This document shows positions 14,920 through 22,776 of a stretch of DNA of 44,131 nucleotides, piece after piece. This stretch comes from Acidimicrobiales bacterium (GTDB taxonomy: Bacteria; Actinomycetota; Acidimicrobiia; Acidimicrobiales; VFJN01): the NCBI GenBank assembly GCA_030681555.1, contig JAUXRW010000113.1:1-44131 (forward strand). The letters are read 5' to 3'. The notes under the pieces are model-generated. The model ran no database searches and had not been told where the DNA came from. It was given only the letters and a program-made list of their open reading frames with translations. A program made the position numbers and the translations under genes. Positions within the stretch are counted from its first letter, which is position 1, and the number at the start of each line of letters is the position of its first letter.

Positions 14920-15765
14920 CTAGGCGGCGGCCTGCGCGGCGCGGGCCGCCTGTCGCTCGTCGAACTGGCGGACGTGGCGCTCGGCCAGCCACAGCAGGAA
15001 GACGCCCTGCAGCCGAGGGCCGGTGACGCGCAGCGCCCGGGGCGTCACCCTGAACGCGGTGCGCACGAGACGGCGGGCCCGGTCGTAGCGGCGTTGCGCC
15101 CGTGCATCCCAGGCGGCGCCCAGCTGGGAGCGGATCGGTGCGGGCAGCGCCCCGAGGGTGAGCATCCGTTGGGCCGCCAGCAGCGGCCGCAACGGGAGGT
15201 GCAGCCCGAAAGGCAGCTTCGGATCGAGGATGAACGACGCGAGGTCCCGTCCCACCGCGGTGACGTCCATCGCCGCGATCTGCTCGTCGACGTAGGCCTC
15301 GAACTCGGCGAGCGTGGCCGGCTGCTGGTCCCGGGGAACGCCGAAGACCTCGGCGACGCGGGTCATCTCCTGGTAGTAGGTCTCCGCGTCGGCCGGCGAG
15401 AGCGGACCCACGAGCTCGGTGTAGCAGCGGAGCGCGGTGTCGGCGAGCGTGGCGTGCACCCACATGAGGTTCGCCGGGTCGTTGGCGCTGTAGGTCGGCC
15501 CGACGACGAAGGTGTGGATCCACTGGATCCGCCGGCCGACGCCCCGGGCGAGCTCCTCGGATCCGTAGACGACCGCATACATCGCTTCGAGCGTGCCGAG
15601 CAGGCGCTTGAAGGGGTTGCCCTTGAAGTCGCTGTGCTCCTCGACGCCCTGGGCCACCGCCTCGTGGGCGAGCTGCAGCAACAGCGCGCGCCCGGCGCCG
15701 AACATGATCGCCGGCTCGAGGTTGACCCGCCGGACGACGGAGCCCTTGGGGAACCGGTCGGTCAC
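14920..15765 (-). CDS. oxygenase MpaB family protein (DUF2236)
   Basis: The 281-residue alpha-helical protein of the MpaB/latex-clearing-protein-like family is a candidate haem-dependent oxygenase. Family landmarks are SVVRRVNLEPAIMFGAGRAL, LGTLEAMYAVVYGS, WIHTFVVGPTYSANDPANLM with WVHATLADTAL (His ligands) and YYQEMTRVAEVFGVPRD. GTG 15765 is chosen because AAGGGAG lies six bases upstream; GTG 15780 is the alternative. It is convergent with arsC. No substrate can be assigned. Confidence 0.85.
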   Translation of the reverse strand: MTDRFPKGSVVRRVNLEPAIMFGAGRALLLQLAHEAVAQGVEEHSDFKGNPFKRLLGTLEAMYAVVYGSEELARGVGRRIQWIHTFVVGPTYSANDPANLMWVHATLADTALRCYTELVGPLSPADAETYYQEMTRVAEVFGVPRDQQPATLAEFEAYVDEQIAAMDVTAVGRDLASFILDPKLPFGLHLPLRPLLAAQRMLTLGALPAPIRSQLGAAWDARAQRRYDRARRLVRTAFRVTPRALRVTGPRLQGVFLLWLAERHVRQFDERQAARAAQAAA

Positions 15766-15969
15766 GGTCGCTCCCTTCACATCATCATCTGACCGGCAGG
15801 GCGTGGACAGCTTCGCCCGACAGGGCCGGCGTCCTCGGACAGGAGCCTCGTGATACCCGGGCGGTCCAGTGCGACGACGCGCTCGAGTCGTACCCGCGGG
15901 CCACCGGGGGGCTCTGACCGACCGGGTGGAACGGGCGTGGGCACCGAGCGCAGGGGCCAGGGCGGCACG

Positions 15970-16953
15970 TCAGTGACCGCCGAGGTCGAGGGAATCGATG
16001 AAGGTGAGCAGGGCGGCGTTGACCTCGTCAGGGCGCTCTTGCTGCACCCAGTGGCCGGCGCCATCGACGGTGGTCGTACCGCGGTGGTCCTCCACCCAGC
16101 CGTCCATCACCGCCGCGGGCATCATGAGGGCGACCGGGTCGGCGCTCCCGGTGATGAAGGCCGAGGGGACGGTGACCTTGGCCCCGTCGAGGTGGGCGGT
16201 GAGCTTCCAGTTCCGGTCGAAGTTGCGATACCAGTTGATCCCGCCGGTGAAGCCGGTGCGGGTGAACTCGTCCGTGTAGTGGTCGAGGTCGTCCTGGGTG
16301 AGCCAGGACGGGAGGCCTTCGGCCTCCGGGAGGCGATCGACGAACCCGGCCCCGTCGGGCGCGGCGAGCCCGGTCATGTCGACCGACCCTCCCTCGGGCA
16401 CCGACAGCCCGGCCAGCATCCGGCGCATCGTCGTTCCCGGATCGCGCCCGAGGTCGGCGTCGGCGACCCCGGGCTCCTGGAAGTACACGATGTAGAAGAA
16501 GGCGTCGCCGAAGGCCTTCCGCATCAGCTGCACGGGCGGCATCGGGCCGCGGGGGACGAACGGCACGCTGAGCCCGGCCACGCCCGCCACCCGGTCCGGA
16601 TGCAGGAGCGCCATGTTCCAGACCACCATCGAGCCCCAGTCGTGGCCGACGAACACGGCCCGCTCGGCGCCGATGTCGTCGACGAGGCCGAGGAGGTCGT
16701 CGGTGAGGTGGACGATGTCGTAGTCCTCGATCGCCTCGGGGCGCGAGGAGCGGCCGTACCCGCGCTGGTCCGGGGCGAGCACGCGGTAGCCGGCGGCGGC
16801 CAGTGCGGGCACCTGGTGGCGCCAGGAGTAGGAGAGCTCGGGGAAGCCGTGAGCCAGCACGATCGGGAACCCGTCCCCCGCGTCGGTGACGGCGAGCTCG
16901 ACGCCGTTCGTGGCCACCGTGCGGGTGGTGGCGGACACGTGCTCGATGGGCAT
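15970..16953 (-). CDS. alpha/beta hydrolase, soluble epoxide hydrolase-like
   Basis: The 327-residue alpha/beta hydrolase has the epoxide hydrolase motif set: the HGFPE oxyanion motif, GRSSRP, nucleophile Asp in VGHDWGSMVV, acid Asp in TGSADPVALM and base His in GAGHWVQQERP. The cap domain contains NWYRNFDRNW, which can supply the ring-activating tyrosine. ATG 16953 has GGAGCC six bases upstream. A soluble cytosolic enzyme is predicted; dehalogenase activity cannot be excluded because the families overlap. The 200 bases downstream (15766-15969) hold no recognisable gene. Confidence 0.85.
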   Translation of the reverse strand: MPIEHVSATTRTVATNGVELAVTDAGDGFPIVLAHGFPELSYSWRHQVPALAAAGYRVLAPDQRGYGRSSRPEAIEDYDIVHLTDDLLGLVDDIGAERAVFVGHDWGSMVVWNMALLHPDRVAGVAGLSVPFVPRGPMPPVQLMRKAFGDAFFYIVYFQEPGVADADLGRDPGTTMRRMLAGLSVPEGGSVDMTGLAAPDGAGFVDRLPEAEGLPSWLTQDDLDHYTDEFTRTGFTGGINWYRNFDRNWKLTAHLDGAKVTVPSAFITGSADPVALMMPAAVMDGWVEDHRGTTTVDGAGHWVQQERPDEVNAALLTFIDSLDLGGH

Positions 16954-16963
16954 CACAGGGCTC

Positions 16964-17146
16964 CTAAGCAGCGGGGTTCGAGGCCAGGGCGTCGAGCAGG
17001 TCGGCGGCGCACGACGATCACGTGCAGCGGCCGTGGGCGGCAGCGGGTCGCGCTCGAGGACGTCACCGGGTGGTCGGTCCGCTTGAAGGCCAGCGCAGCG
17101 GTCAGCCTGCCACGCCGCCGCTGATGACCACCACCTGCTCGGGCAC
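16964..17146 (-). pseudogene. FAD-dependent monooxygenase N-terminal remnant
   Basis: Three frames together give QVVVISGGVAG, then LTAALAFKRTDHPVT, then VLERDPLPPTAA, which is the dinucleotide-binding N-terminus of PHBH-type FAD monooxygenases. Each junction needs one restored base (near 17102 and 17058). A short DLLDALASN block near the end may be a further piece. Only about 60 of the expected 400 codons remain. It lies directly upstream of the epoxide hydrolase on the same strand. Confidence 0.6.
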
Positions 17147-17173
17147 GCTCCTCTCCGTGCCGGTCCCCCGAGT

Positions 17174-18928
17174 TCACCAGCTGCCGCCCCCCCCTCCGCC
17201 GCCCCCGCCGCCGACGCTCCCGCCGCCTCCCCCGCCGCTACCGCTCGACGACGGCGCCGTCGACGCCGAGCGCGTGGAGGACATGAGGCTCGGCGCCATG
17301 TGGGCGTAGCCGATGCCGGCCGCCGTCGGCGGGATCAGGGCCCGCCCTACCGCGCGCTCCCACCGGTCGACCTCGCCGACCGCGACCGCCCACGCCGTGT
17401 ACTCCCGCAGTACGCCGCGCTCGGCCGCCTCCTCGGCGTGGCGTGCCTCCGAGTCGTGGAGGAACCGGCGGAACGACTCGACGCGCAGCCACAGCCCGGA
17501 ACCCTTGGGCGTTCGCACGCGCAGCTCCCAGCCGCGGATGGCGGCTGCCCACCCGATGCCCCCGGCGACCCCTCCCGCGACGACCAACGCGAGCCACGAC
17601 TCCCCGAAGCGCGCCGCCAGCGCGCCTCCGACACCGACCGCGGCGAGGCCGGCGACCGCGGCGACGACGCCCAGGATGCGCCAGATGGTGCGGCGCCGGT
17701 CGCCGGCCGGATCCCACAGGGCCTCGCTTCGTGCGGCGGCCTCGAGGTGCCGGTCGATCTCGGAGAAACCCTTGGCGAACGTCGGGTCGTACTCCCCGAG
17801 CGAGATCTCGTCGCGCCCGCCGAACATCGTGTCGAGCACGTCCTTCGTCGTCCCCGCGCCGGGAGCCGTGCGCAGGACGCGCACCTTCCTGCCGTCCTCC
17901 ACCAGCTCAACCGCGCCCTCTATGGCTGCTTCGATCAGCCACGCCACTCGGTGCTCGGGCCGGACGGCCTCGGCGAGGACGACGCCGCCGAGCGGGGCGG
18001 ACACCCCCTCGGGCGGGGCGAACTCCGTGGTCGCCATCGTGGAGAGCTCGTCGGCGTCGAGCCGGACCTCAGACGTTGACGTGCCGCCGTCGGACCACGC
18101 CGCGTCGGTCGGCCCGCCGGCGCCGACGCGCTCCCGTCCGGCGCGCCGCACGAAGCGCGACGTCGACGCGGAGGCGCCGAGCCCGGCCACGAGGGCCACC
18201 GACGCCGGCATGAGGATCCCCGCCCCCTCGGCCGGCGGCGCGTCGCCGGGCGGCGCGGGCAGGGGCGGGGCCCCGGCGCTCAGGGGGCTCCCCTGAACCG
18301 CGTAGATCGTGGCTCCCTGGTGGTCGTCGAGCTCGCCGATCTCGGCAACCAGGTGGCCGGGCTCCGGCTGTGAGGTCTCGCAAAGCTCGTCCGATCCCTC
18401 CCCACCCACGACGCATCGGAGGCTCCCGAGTTCCCAGGGCGCCACCACGTGCACCTCGGCGTCGCTGATCGGGACGGGCCACCCGGTGCCCACCGCGTCC
18501 CACGCCAGCCGGTCACCCTGCTGCAACGTCGCGAGTGGGTACTGGATGAGGTAGCGGTGGCGGCCGGTCACGGTCCTGTCGGCGTCACCGATCTTGATCG
18601 ACATCCCGGCCTCGCCGCCGACGAAGGTCGGCGAGAATGCGGCGATGTCGTCTGGCGCGGTCGCGGAGTGGACGGCGATCGGGGACTGCGGGCTGAGGCC
18701 GGGGACGTCGCGGAAGATGCCGTGCTTGTCGAGGGCGAGGCCGAAGTCGTAGTCGATGGCCTCGGTGACGGTGGCGCCTCCGCCGGGCTGCAGGGAGGCG
18801 GCCACCCACATCCGGTCGATCCGCTCCCAGTTGCCGACGACGGCGCCGATGGCGGTCGCGCCGGCGGCGATGCCGCCACCGACCACGAGCAGTACGGCGT
18901 CGAGGCGCCGGCGACCCTTGGTGCGCAT
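17174..18928 (-). CDS. DUF2207 domain membrane protein with glycine-rich tail
   Basis: The 584-residue protein has an N-terminal TM segment (about residues 9-30). An extracytoplasmic DUF2207 domain follows (VTEAIDYDFGLALDKHGIFR, then DVPGLSP, YLIQYPLATLQQGDRLAWDA). Further membrane segments sit near residues 235-252 and 425-475, followed by a cytoplasmic helical region. The tail is almost pure glycine ending GGGGSW, typical of the family. The poly-C tracts that encode it are slippage-prone. ATG 18928 follows the zinc-ribbon gene by 39 bases on the same strand. No biochemical role is established for DUF2207. Confidence 0.85.
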   Translation of the reverse strand: MRTKGRRRLDAVLLVVGGGIAAGATAIGAVVGNWERIDRMWVAASLQPGGGATVTEAIDYDFGLALDKHGIFRDVPGLSPQSPIAVHSATAPDDIAAFSPTFVGGEAGMSIKIGDADRTVTGRHRYLIQYPLATLQQGDRLAWDAVGTGWPVPISDAEVHVVAPWELGSLRCVVGGEGSDELCETSQPEPGHLVAEIGELDDHQGATIYAVQGSPLSAGAPPLPAPPGDAPPAEGAGILMPASVALVAGLGASASTSRFVRRAGRERVGAGGPTDAAWSDGGTSTSEVRLDADELSTMATTEFAPPEGVSAPLGGVVLAEAVRPEHRVAWLIEAAIEGAVELVEDGRKVRVLRTAPGAGTTKDVLDTMFGGRDEISLGEYDPTFAKGFSEIDRHLEAAARSEALWDPAGDRRRTIWRILGVVAAVAGLAAVGVGGALAARFGESWLALVVAGGVAGGIGWAAAIRGWELRVRTPKGSGLWLRVESFRRFLHDSEARHAEEAAERGVLREYTAWAVAVGEVDRWERAVGRALIPPTAAGIGYAHMAPSLMSSTRSASTAPSSSGSGGGGGGSVGGGGGGGGGGSW

Positions 18929-18967
18929 GAGCGCAACCTAGTGCGGGCTACCGGGCGTCCCCGGCGG

Positions 18968-19129
18968 TCAGATGGCGGGACGGCGGCGCGGAAAGCGGGT
19001 GGAGCCGCTCTCGCCGCACGTGCAGTGCCAGCGGACGACGATGGCGCGCTCGGAGTTATCGATGCCGTCGATGTACGCGGTGGGCAGCAGGACGGGGCGG
19101 CCGTGGCGGGGGCAGTGGGCGCGAAGCAT
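18968..19129 (-). CDS. small zinc-ribbon-like protein
   Basis: The 53-residue protein starts MLRAHCPRHGRPVLLPTAYI and ends CTCGESGSTRFPRRRPAI. A first CxxH pair and a later WHCTCG pair are spaced like a minimal zinc ribbon. Coding bias is strong from ATG 19129. It is divergent from glxA and upstream of the DUF2207 gene, perhaps cotranscribed with it. Function unknown. Confidence 0.6.
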   Translation of the reverse strand: MLRAHCPRHGRPVLLPTAYIDGIDNSERAIVVRWHCTCGESGSTRFPRRRPAI

Positions 19130-19173
19130 GCCGCCATCTTCCGGCGGATTGCCGCCAACGACGAGTGGCAGTC

Positions 19174-19204
19174 TTGACGCCGTTCGCATGATTACCGCCA
19201 TACT
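19174..19204 (+). promoter_or_regulatory. candidate promoter of the GlxA-family gene
   Basis: TTGACG (19174-19179) and CATACT (19199-19204) lie upstream with a 19-base spacer, slightly long. The predicted start of transcription coincides with ATG 19211, so the message may be leaderless. Confidence 0.4.
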
Positions 19205-19210
19205 GCGCAC

Positions 19211-20218
19211 ATGGCCAGAACCGCCCGCCGCCCGCACCTCGTCGCCGCGATTGTCAGCCACGGGGTCAGCCCCTTCGAGCTGAGCGTGGCCTGCGAGGTC
19301 TTCGGCCTCGACCGCAAGGAGCTCGTCGATCCCTGGTACGAGCTGCGAGTGTGCGCGGCCGTCGAGCCGCCGGTCCGTGCCAAGAGCTCGAACGGCATGA
19401 CGATCGACACGCCGTACCGGCTCGACGACGTCGACCAGGCCGACACCGTGGTGATCCCGATGTGGAACGTCGACGACGTGCCCGCGGCCGAGCTGGTGGA
19501 TGCGCTGCGCGCCGCCCATGCCCGCGGGGCGCGGATCCTGAGCTTCTGCAGCGGCGCGTTCCTGCTGGCCCACGCCGGCCTCCTCGACGGCCGCCGGGCC
19601 ACGACGCACTGGATGTACGCCGGCCTGCTCCGCGAGCGGTTCCCGGCCGTGGCGGTGGAACCCGACGTGCTCTACGTCGTCGACGGCAACGTGATGACCT
19701 CGGCCGGCACGGCGGCCGCGATCGACCTGTGCCTCTACCTGGTGCGCTCCGACCACGGGGCCGAGGTGGCCAACGCTGTCGCCCGGCGGATGGTGGTGCC
19801 CCCGCATCGTGACGGCGGCCAGGCGCAGTACATCCAGGCGCCGGTGCCGGTGTGCGCCGAGGACGATCCCCTGCGGGCCACGCTCGACTGGGCGCTGGAG
19901 CACCTCGATGAGCCGCTGACGGTCGAGGCGCTCGCCCGCCGGGCGGCGACGAGCCCGCGCACCTACGCCCGCCGGTTCGTCGCCGTCACCGGCACCACCC
20001 CGCTGCAGTGGCTGCTGCGCCAGCGGGTGGTGCTGGCCCAGCGGCTGCTCGAGGTCACCGACGAGCCCGTCGAGCGCATCGCCACCCGGTGCGGGTTCGG
20101 TACGTCCGCCGGCATGCGAGTGCACTTTCAGCGCCAGGTCGGCACCAGCCCGATGGCCTACCGCCGCACGTTCCAGGCCACGTCCGCCGCCCAGGAAGGT
20201 GCCGCCGTCTCGGCATGA
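19211..20218 (+). CDS. GlxA-family AraC-type transcriptional regulator
   Basis: The 335-residue regulator has a DJ-1/PfpI-like sensor domain (residues 8-190: PHLVAAIVSHGVSPFELSVA, SFCSGAFLLAHAGLLDGRRA with the nucleophile-elbow Cys, TSAGTAAAIDLCL). A C-terminal AraC DNA-binding domain follows, with two helix-turn-helix units: LTVEALARRAATSPRTYARR and ERIATRCGFGTSAGMRVHFQ. This architecture regulates amino-acid, choline/carnitine or aldehyde-stress genes in relatives. ATG 19211 is preceded by a plausible promoter. The downstream lipoprotein hydrolase may be a target, but palindrome B lies between them. Confidence 0.88.
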   Translation: MARTARRPHLVAAIVSHGVSPFELSVACEVFGLDRKELVDPWYELRVCAAVEPPVRAKSSNGMTIDTPYRLDDVDQADTVVIPMWNVDDVPAAELVDALRAAHARGARILSFCSGAFLLAHAGLLDGRRATTHWMYAGLLRERFPAVAVEPDVLYVVDGNVMTSAGTAAAIDLCLYLVRSDHGAEVANAVARRMVVPPHRDGGQAQYIQAPVPVCAEDDPLRATLDWALEHLDEPLTVEALARRAATSPRTYARRFVAVTGTTPLQWLLRQRVVLAQRLLEVTDEPVERIATRCGFGTSAGMRVHFQRQVGTSPMAYRRTFQATSAAQEGAAVSA

Positions 20219-20220
20219 CC

Positions 20221-20273
20221 CCGTTCTGTGAACCGAATCCGGCAACTACTACCCGATCCGGTTCACAGAACGG
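20221..20273 (-). repeat. palindromic repeat family B, copy 1
   Basis: Perfect 15-bp arms CCGTTCTGTGAACCG (20221-20235) and CGGTTCACAGAACGG (20259-20273) are separated by 23 bases. It starts two bases after the glxA-type gene stop. The centre reads opposite to copies 2 and 3, so it is called minus. Confidence 0.9.
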
Positions 20274-20288
20274 TTCCGTACGTGGTTG

Positions 20289-21146
20289 GTGACCTGGACG
20301 CGCCGACGTTTCCTCGGGGTGACCGCGGGCGCAGTGGGGCTGGCGGCGTGCTCCGATGGGAGCACCACACGATCGGGAGGGGCCATGGAGGTCGTTGGCT
20401 ACGGAGCGGCGCGCCAGCAGCGGTTCGAGCTGACGCGCACGGCGGCGGGCGCTCCGACGGTCGTGCTCGTCCACGGTGGGTTCTGGCAGGCCGGCTACGG
20501 CCTCGACCTGATGCAGCCGCTCGTGCCGAGCCTGGTCGCGGCGGGGTGGACCGTCGCCAACATCGATTACCGCGGCGTCGGTGACGACGGTGGCGGGTGG
20601 TCGGGCACGTTCGAGGACGCTGCGGCGGCCACCGACGCCTTGGCCGCCATCGACGGCATCGACGTTCGGCGAATCGTGACCGTTGGCCACTCCGCCGGAG
20701 GCCACCTCGCGGTGTGGCTCGCCGGGCGGCACCGGCTGCCCGACGGCGCGCCGGGCGCGTCGCCGCAGGTGCGCCCGATCGGTGCGCTGTCGCAAGCGGG
20801 CGTGGTGGACCTCGTCGCCGCTGCCGAAGCTCGCCTCGGTGACGGCGCGACGCAATCGCTCCTGGGCGGCGAGCCGTCCGAGGTGCCCGACCGCTACGCG
20901 ATCGGGTCTCCGGCGGCGCTCGTGCCGATCGGGGTGCCGGTGGAGCTCGTCCACGGCGTGGACGATCGGATCGTGCCGCCGGACCAGAGCCGCCGCTACG
21001 ACGACGTGACCCGCGCCGTCGGTGACCCGGTCGTCCGCACCGAGGTGCCCGGTGACCACTTCACCATGATCGACCCCGCCACCGACGCGTGGGCCGCCTG
21101 CGTCGCCGGGATCCGCCGCCTCCTGGCCCCGCACCTCGTTCTGTGA
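20289..21146 (+). CDS. Tat/lipoprotein-signal alpha/beta hydrolase
   Basis: The 285-residue precursor begins VTWTRRRFLGVTAGAVGLAA followed by C, combining a twin-arginine motif with a lipobox, so it is probably a lipid-anchored extracytoplasmic enzyme. The hydrolase domain resembles BD-FAE/carboxylesterase-like proteins: the LVHGGFW oxyanion motif, NIDYRGVGDDGG, nucleophile Ser in VGHSAGGHLAVWLAG, Asp in HGVDDRIVPPDQS and His in VPGDHFTMID. GTG 20289 is preferred over TTG 20286. The whole gene is enclosed by inverted copies of palindrome B, and its stop codon (21144-21146) lies inside the second copy. Confidence 0.82.
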   Translation: MTWTRRRFLGVTAGAVGLAACSDGSTTRSGGAMEVVGYGAARQQRFELTRTAAGAPTVVLVHGGFWQAGYGLDLMQPLVPSLVAAGWTVANIDYRGVGDDGGGWSGTFEDAAAATDALAAIDGIDVRRIVTVGHSAGGHLAVWLAGRHRLPDGAPGASPQVRPIGALSQAGVVDLVAAAEARLGDGATQSLLGGEPSEVPDRYAIGSPAALVPIGVPVELVHGVDDRIVPPDQSRRYDDVTRAVGDPVVRTEVPGDHFTMIDPATDAWAACVAGIRRLLAPHLVL

Positions 21147-21190
21147 ACCAACTCGGGCAGCTGTTGCCGGATTCGGTGCACAGAACGGGG
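21137..21190 (+). repeat. palindromic repeat family B, copy 2
   Basis: CGTTCTGTGAACC (21137-21149) pairs with GGTGCACAGAACG (21175-21187, one mismatch) around CAGCTGTTGCCGGATT. It carries the stop codon of the preceding hydrolase and ends just before the stop of the convergent MBL gene at 21192, so it could act as a bidirectional terminator. Confidence 0.88.
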
Positions 21191-21191
21191 G

Positions 21192-21917
21192 TCAGCGGGC
21201 GAACATGGCGAGCCACTGCTCCTTGGAGCTGGGGCTGAAGACGTAGTTGAAGCGGCGGGTAGCCCCCATCGTGGCGGACGGCTCCGCAGAGTAGAGGTGG
21301 CCGGGGAAGAGCACGGCGTGGTCGGGCACCTTGGCGAGCTTGGTGGTGAGGCTGTCGTACAGCGCCGCCGGATCCCCGCCCGGCAGGTCGGTGCGGCCGC
21401 AGCCCTCGAGGAACAGGGTGTCGCCGCTCACGAGGCAGTCGTTCACGAAGAAGCACTGGCTGCCCGGTGTGTGGCCCGGCGTGTGGATGAGCTCCACGGG
21501 GATCTCCCCGACCATGACGGTGTCGCCGCTCTGGTGGGTGATCAGATCGGTCTCGGAGAGGTTGGTGACCCGCAGCACCCACGGCGCCTCGTCCGCCTGC
21601 ACGTGGACCGGCACCGAGGCGGCGGCCAGCAGCTCGTCGACGCCGGCGATCGTCATGCCCATCATCGAGCCGCCGACGTGGTCGGGGTGGTAGTGCGTCG
21701 CCAGCGCGCCGGTGAGCCGCATGCCGTCGGCCTCGACGATCTCGAGCAGCCCGGGGATGTCGTAGGCGGGATCGATCACCAGCGTCTCGCCGGTGTGGCG
21801 ATCGCCGATGAGGTAGACGAAGTTCACCATCTGGCGGGCGACGGGATCGGCGCGGGCGAGGTCGCGGCCGGCCAGCAGCTGGCGGAAGTAGATGCGGTCG
21901 TCGGTGGTGTCGGCCAT
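21192..21917 (-). CDS. MBL-fold metallohydrolase, glyoxalase II/persulfide dioxygenase-like
   Basis: The 241-residue protein has the metallo-beta-lactamase signature THYHPDHVGGS, the second-sphere HTPGHTPGSQCFF, SGDTLFLEGCGR and LFPGHLYSAEP. The pattern is that of hydroxyacylglutathione hydrolase-like or ETHE1-like enzymes. The insertion after THYHPDHVGG (MMGMTIAGVDELLAAASVPV) is larger than in classic glyoxalase II. Cytosolic, mono- or binuclear. In an organism without glutathione the thiol partner would be something else, such as mycothiol or persulfides. Confidence 0.83.
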   Translation of the reverse strand: MADTTDDRIYFRQLLAGRDLARADPVARQMVNFVYLIGDRHTGETLVIDPAYDIPGLLEIVEADGMRLTGALATHYHPDHVGGSMMGMTIAGVDELLAAASVPVHVQADEAPWVLRVTNLSETDLITHQSGDTVMVGEIPVELIHTPGHTPGSQCFFVNDCLVSGDTLFLEGCGRTDLPGGDPAALYDSLTTKLAKVPDHAVLFPGHLYSAEPSATMGATRRFNYVFSPSSKEQWLAMFAR

Positions 21918-21973
21918 CGGGCGGAGCCTACGGCCGTCGGCCGGCTACCCGCCGGCGGGGAGGGAGCGCGTGC

Positions 21974-22750
21974 TCACGCCTCGAGCCAGCGCCGAAGGAC
22001 GGCGCGGTAGACGCGGTCGTAGCGGTCGTACTCCGCACGGAGCGCGTCGCCCGGCCAGTCGGGAGGGAGCAGCTCAGGCGGCAGCAGGGGGTCGGCCTGC
22101 AAATGGCGCAGCACGTCGGCGGACGTGACGAAGCCCGCAGCGAGGGCACTGAGGTCCTCCGCCCCCAACGGCACGAGGAGCGCCTCCATCTCGGAGCGGA
22201 GGTCCGCCGCCCGGACCTCCCACGCGGTCAGGTCCCAGAGCGCGGCCGCGTCGGGGGCGGGCTCCGGGACGGCGCCGCGCCACCAGCGGCACCACGTGGC
22301 GGCGACGGCCGACGCGCCAGGGGAGCGCTCCGGCTCCAGGTTGTCCGGTCGGCCCCACAGACCTTCGCGCAGCTCGACGAGGCGGAGCTGCCCGAGGGCC
22401 TCGCGCAGCGCGGCCCGATCGGCCGCCGGTCGCTTCCGGTCGCCGTCCACCGCGGCCAACTCCCACGAACCGGCCCAGGGGCGCACGCTCGCCCTCCGGC
22501 TGGCTGACTGGCGGTCCTGCCGGGCGACGAGGCGACCGACCAGCCGGTAGCCGTCACGCACGCCCTCCGCCTCGCCGGCCGCCACCATGCGAGACAACGC
22601 CGTACGGGTGGTGCCCTCCGAGATGCCGAACAGCTCGGCGGTCCGCACGAGCCGGCGGGTCGGCAGCCAGGGCGGCGACGTGCCGAGGAGCACCGATGCC
22701 AGTACCGAGCGGGCCGTCAGCTGCGCCGGACCCTTACGGTCTGGCGACAT
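21974..22750 (-). CDS. PaaX-family transcriptional regulator
   Basis: The 258-residue protein has a PaaX-like N-terminal winged helix: TARSVLASVLLGTSPPWLPT, then LVRTAELFGISEGTTRTALS with RMVAAGEAEGVRDGYRL. The effector-binding C-terminal PaaX domain includes WAGSWELAAVDGD and ALREALGQLRLVELREGLWG. PaaX regulators usually respond to CoA thioesters. It is divergent from the fatty acid desaturase with only 26 bases between start codons, so it very likely controls that gene and itself, perhaps in response to an acyl-CoA. Confidence 0.85.
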   Translation of the reverse strand: MSPDRKGPAQLTARSVLASVLLGTSPPWLPTRRLVRTAELFGISEGTTRTALSRMVAAGEAEGVRDGYRLVGRLVARQDRQSASRRASVRPWAGSWELAAVDGDRKRPAADRAALREALGQLRLVELREGLWGRPDNLEPERSPGASAVAATWCRWWRGAVPEPAPDAAALWDLTAWEVRAADLRSEMEALLVPLGAEDLSALAAGFVTSADVLRHLQADPLLPPELLPPDWPGDALRAEYDRYDRVYRAVLRRWLEA

Positions 22751-22764
22751 CTGTGCAGTTGCTG

Positions 22765-22770
22765 TAAGGT
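22765..22770 (+). promoter_or_regulatory. candidate -10 box of the desaturase gene
   Basis: TAAGGT ends six bases before ATG 22777, consistent with a leaderless transcript. The 26-base intergenic gap must hold signals for both divergent genes; no clear -35 is visible. Confidence 0.35.
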
Positions 22771-22776
22771 GACCGC

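Noticed and set aside
17180-17240. Poly-C/CCG microsatellite
   Set aside because: Explained as the glycine-rich C-terminus of the DUF2207 protein on the minus strand.
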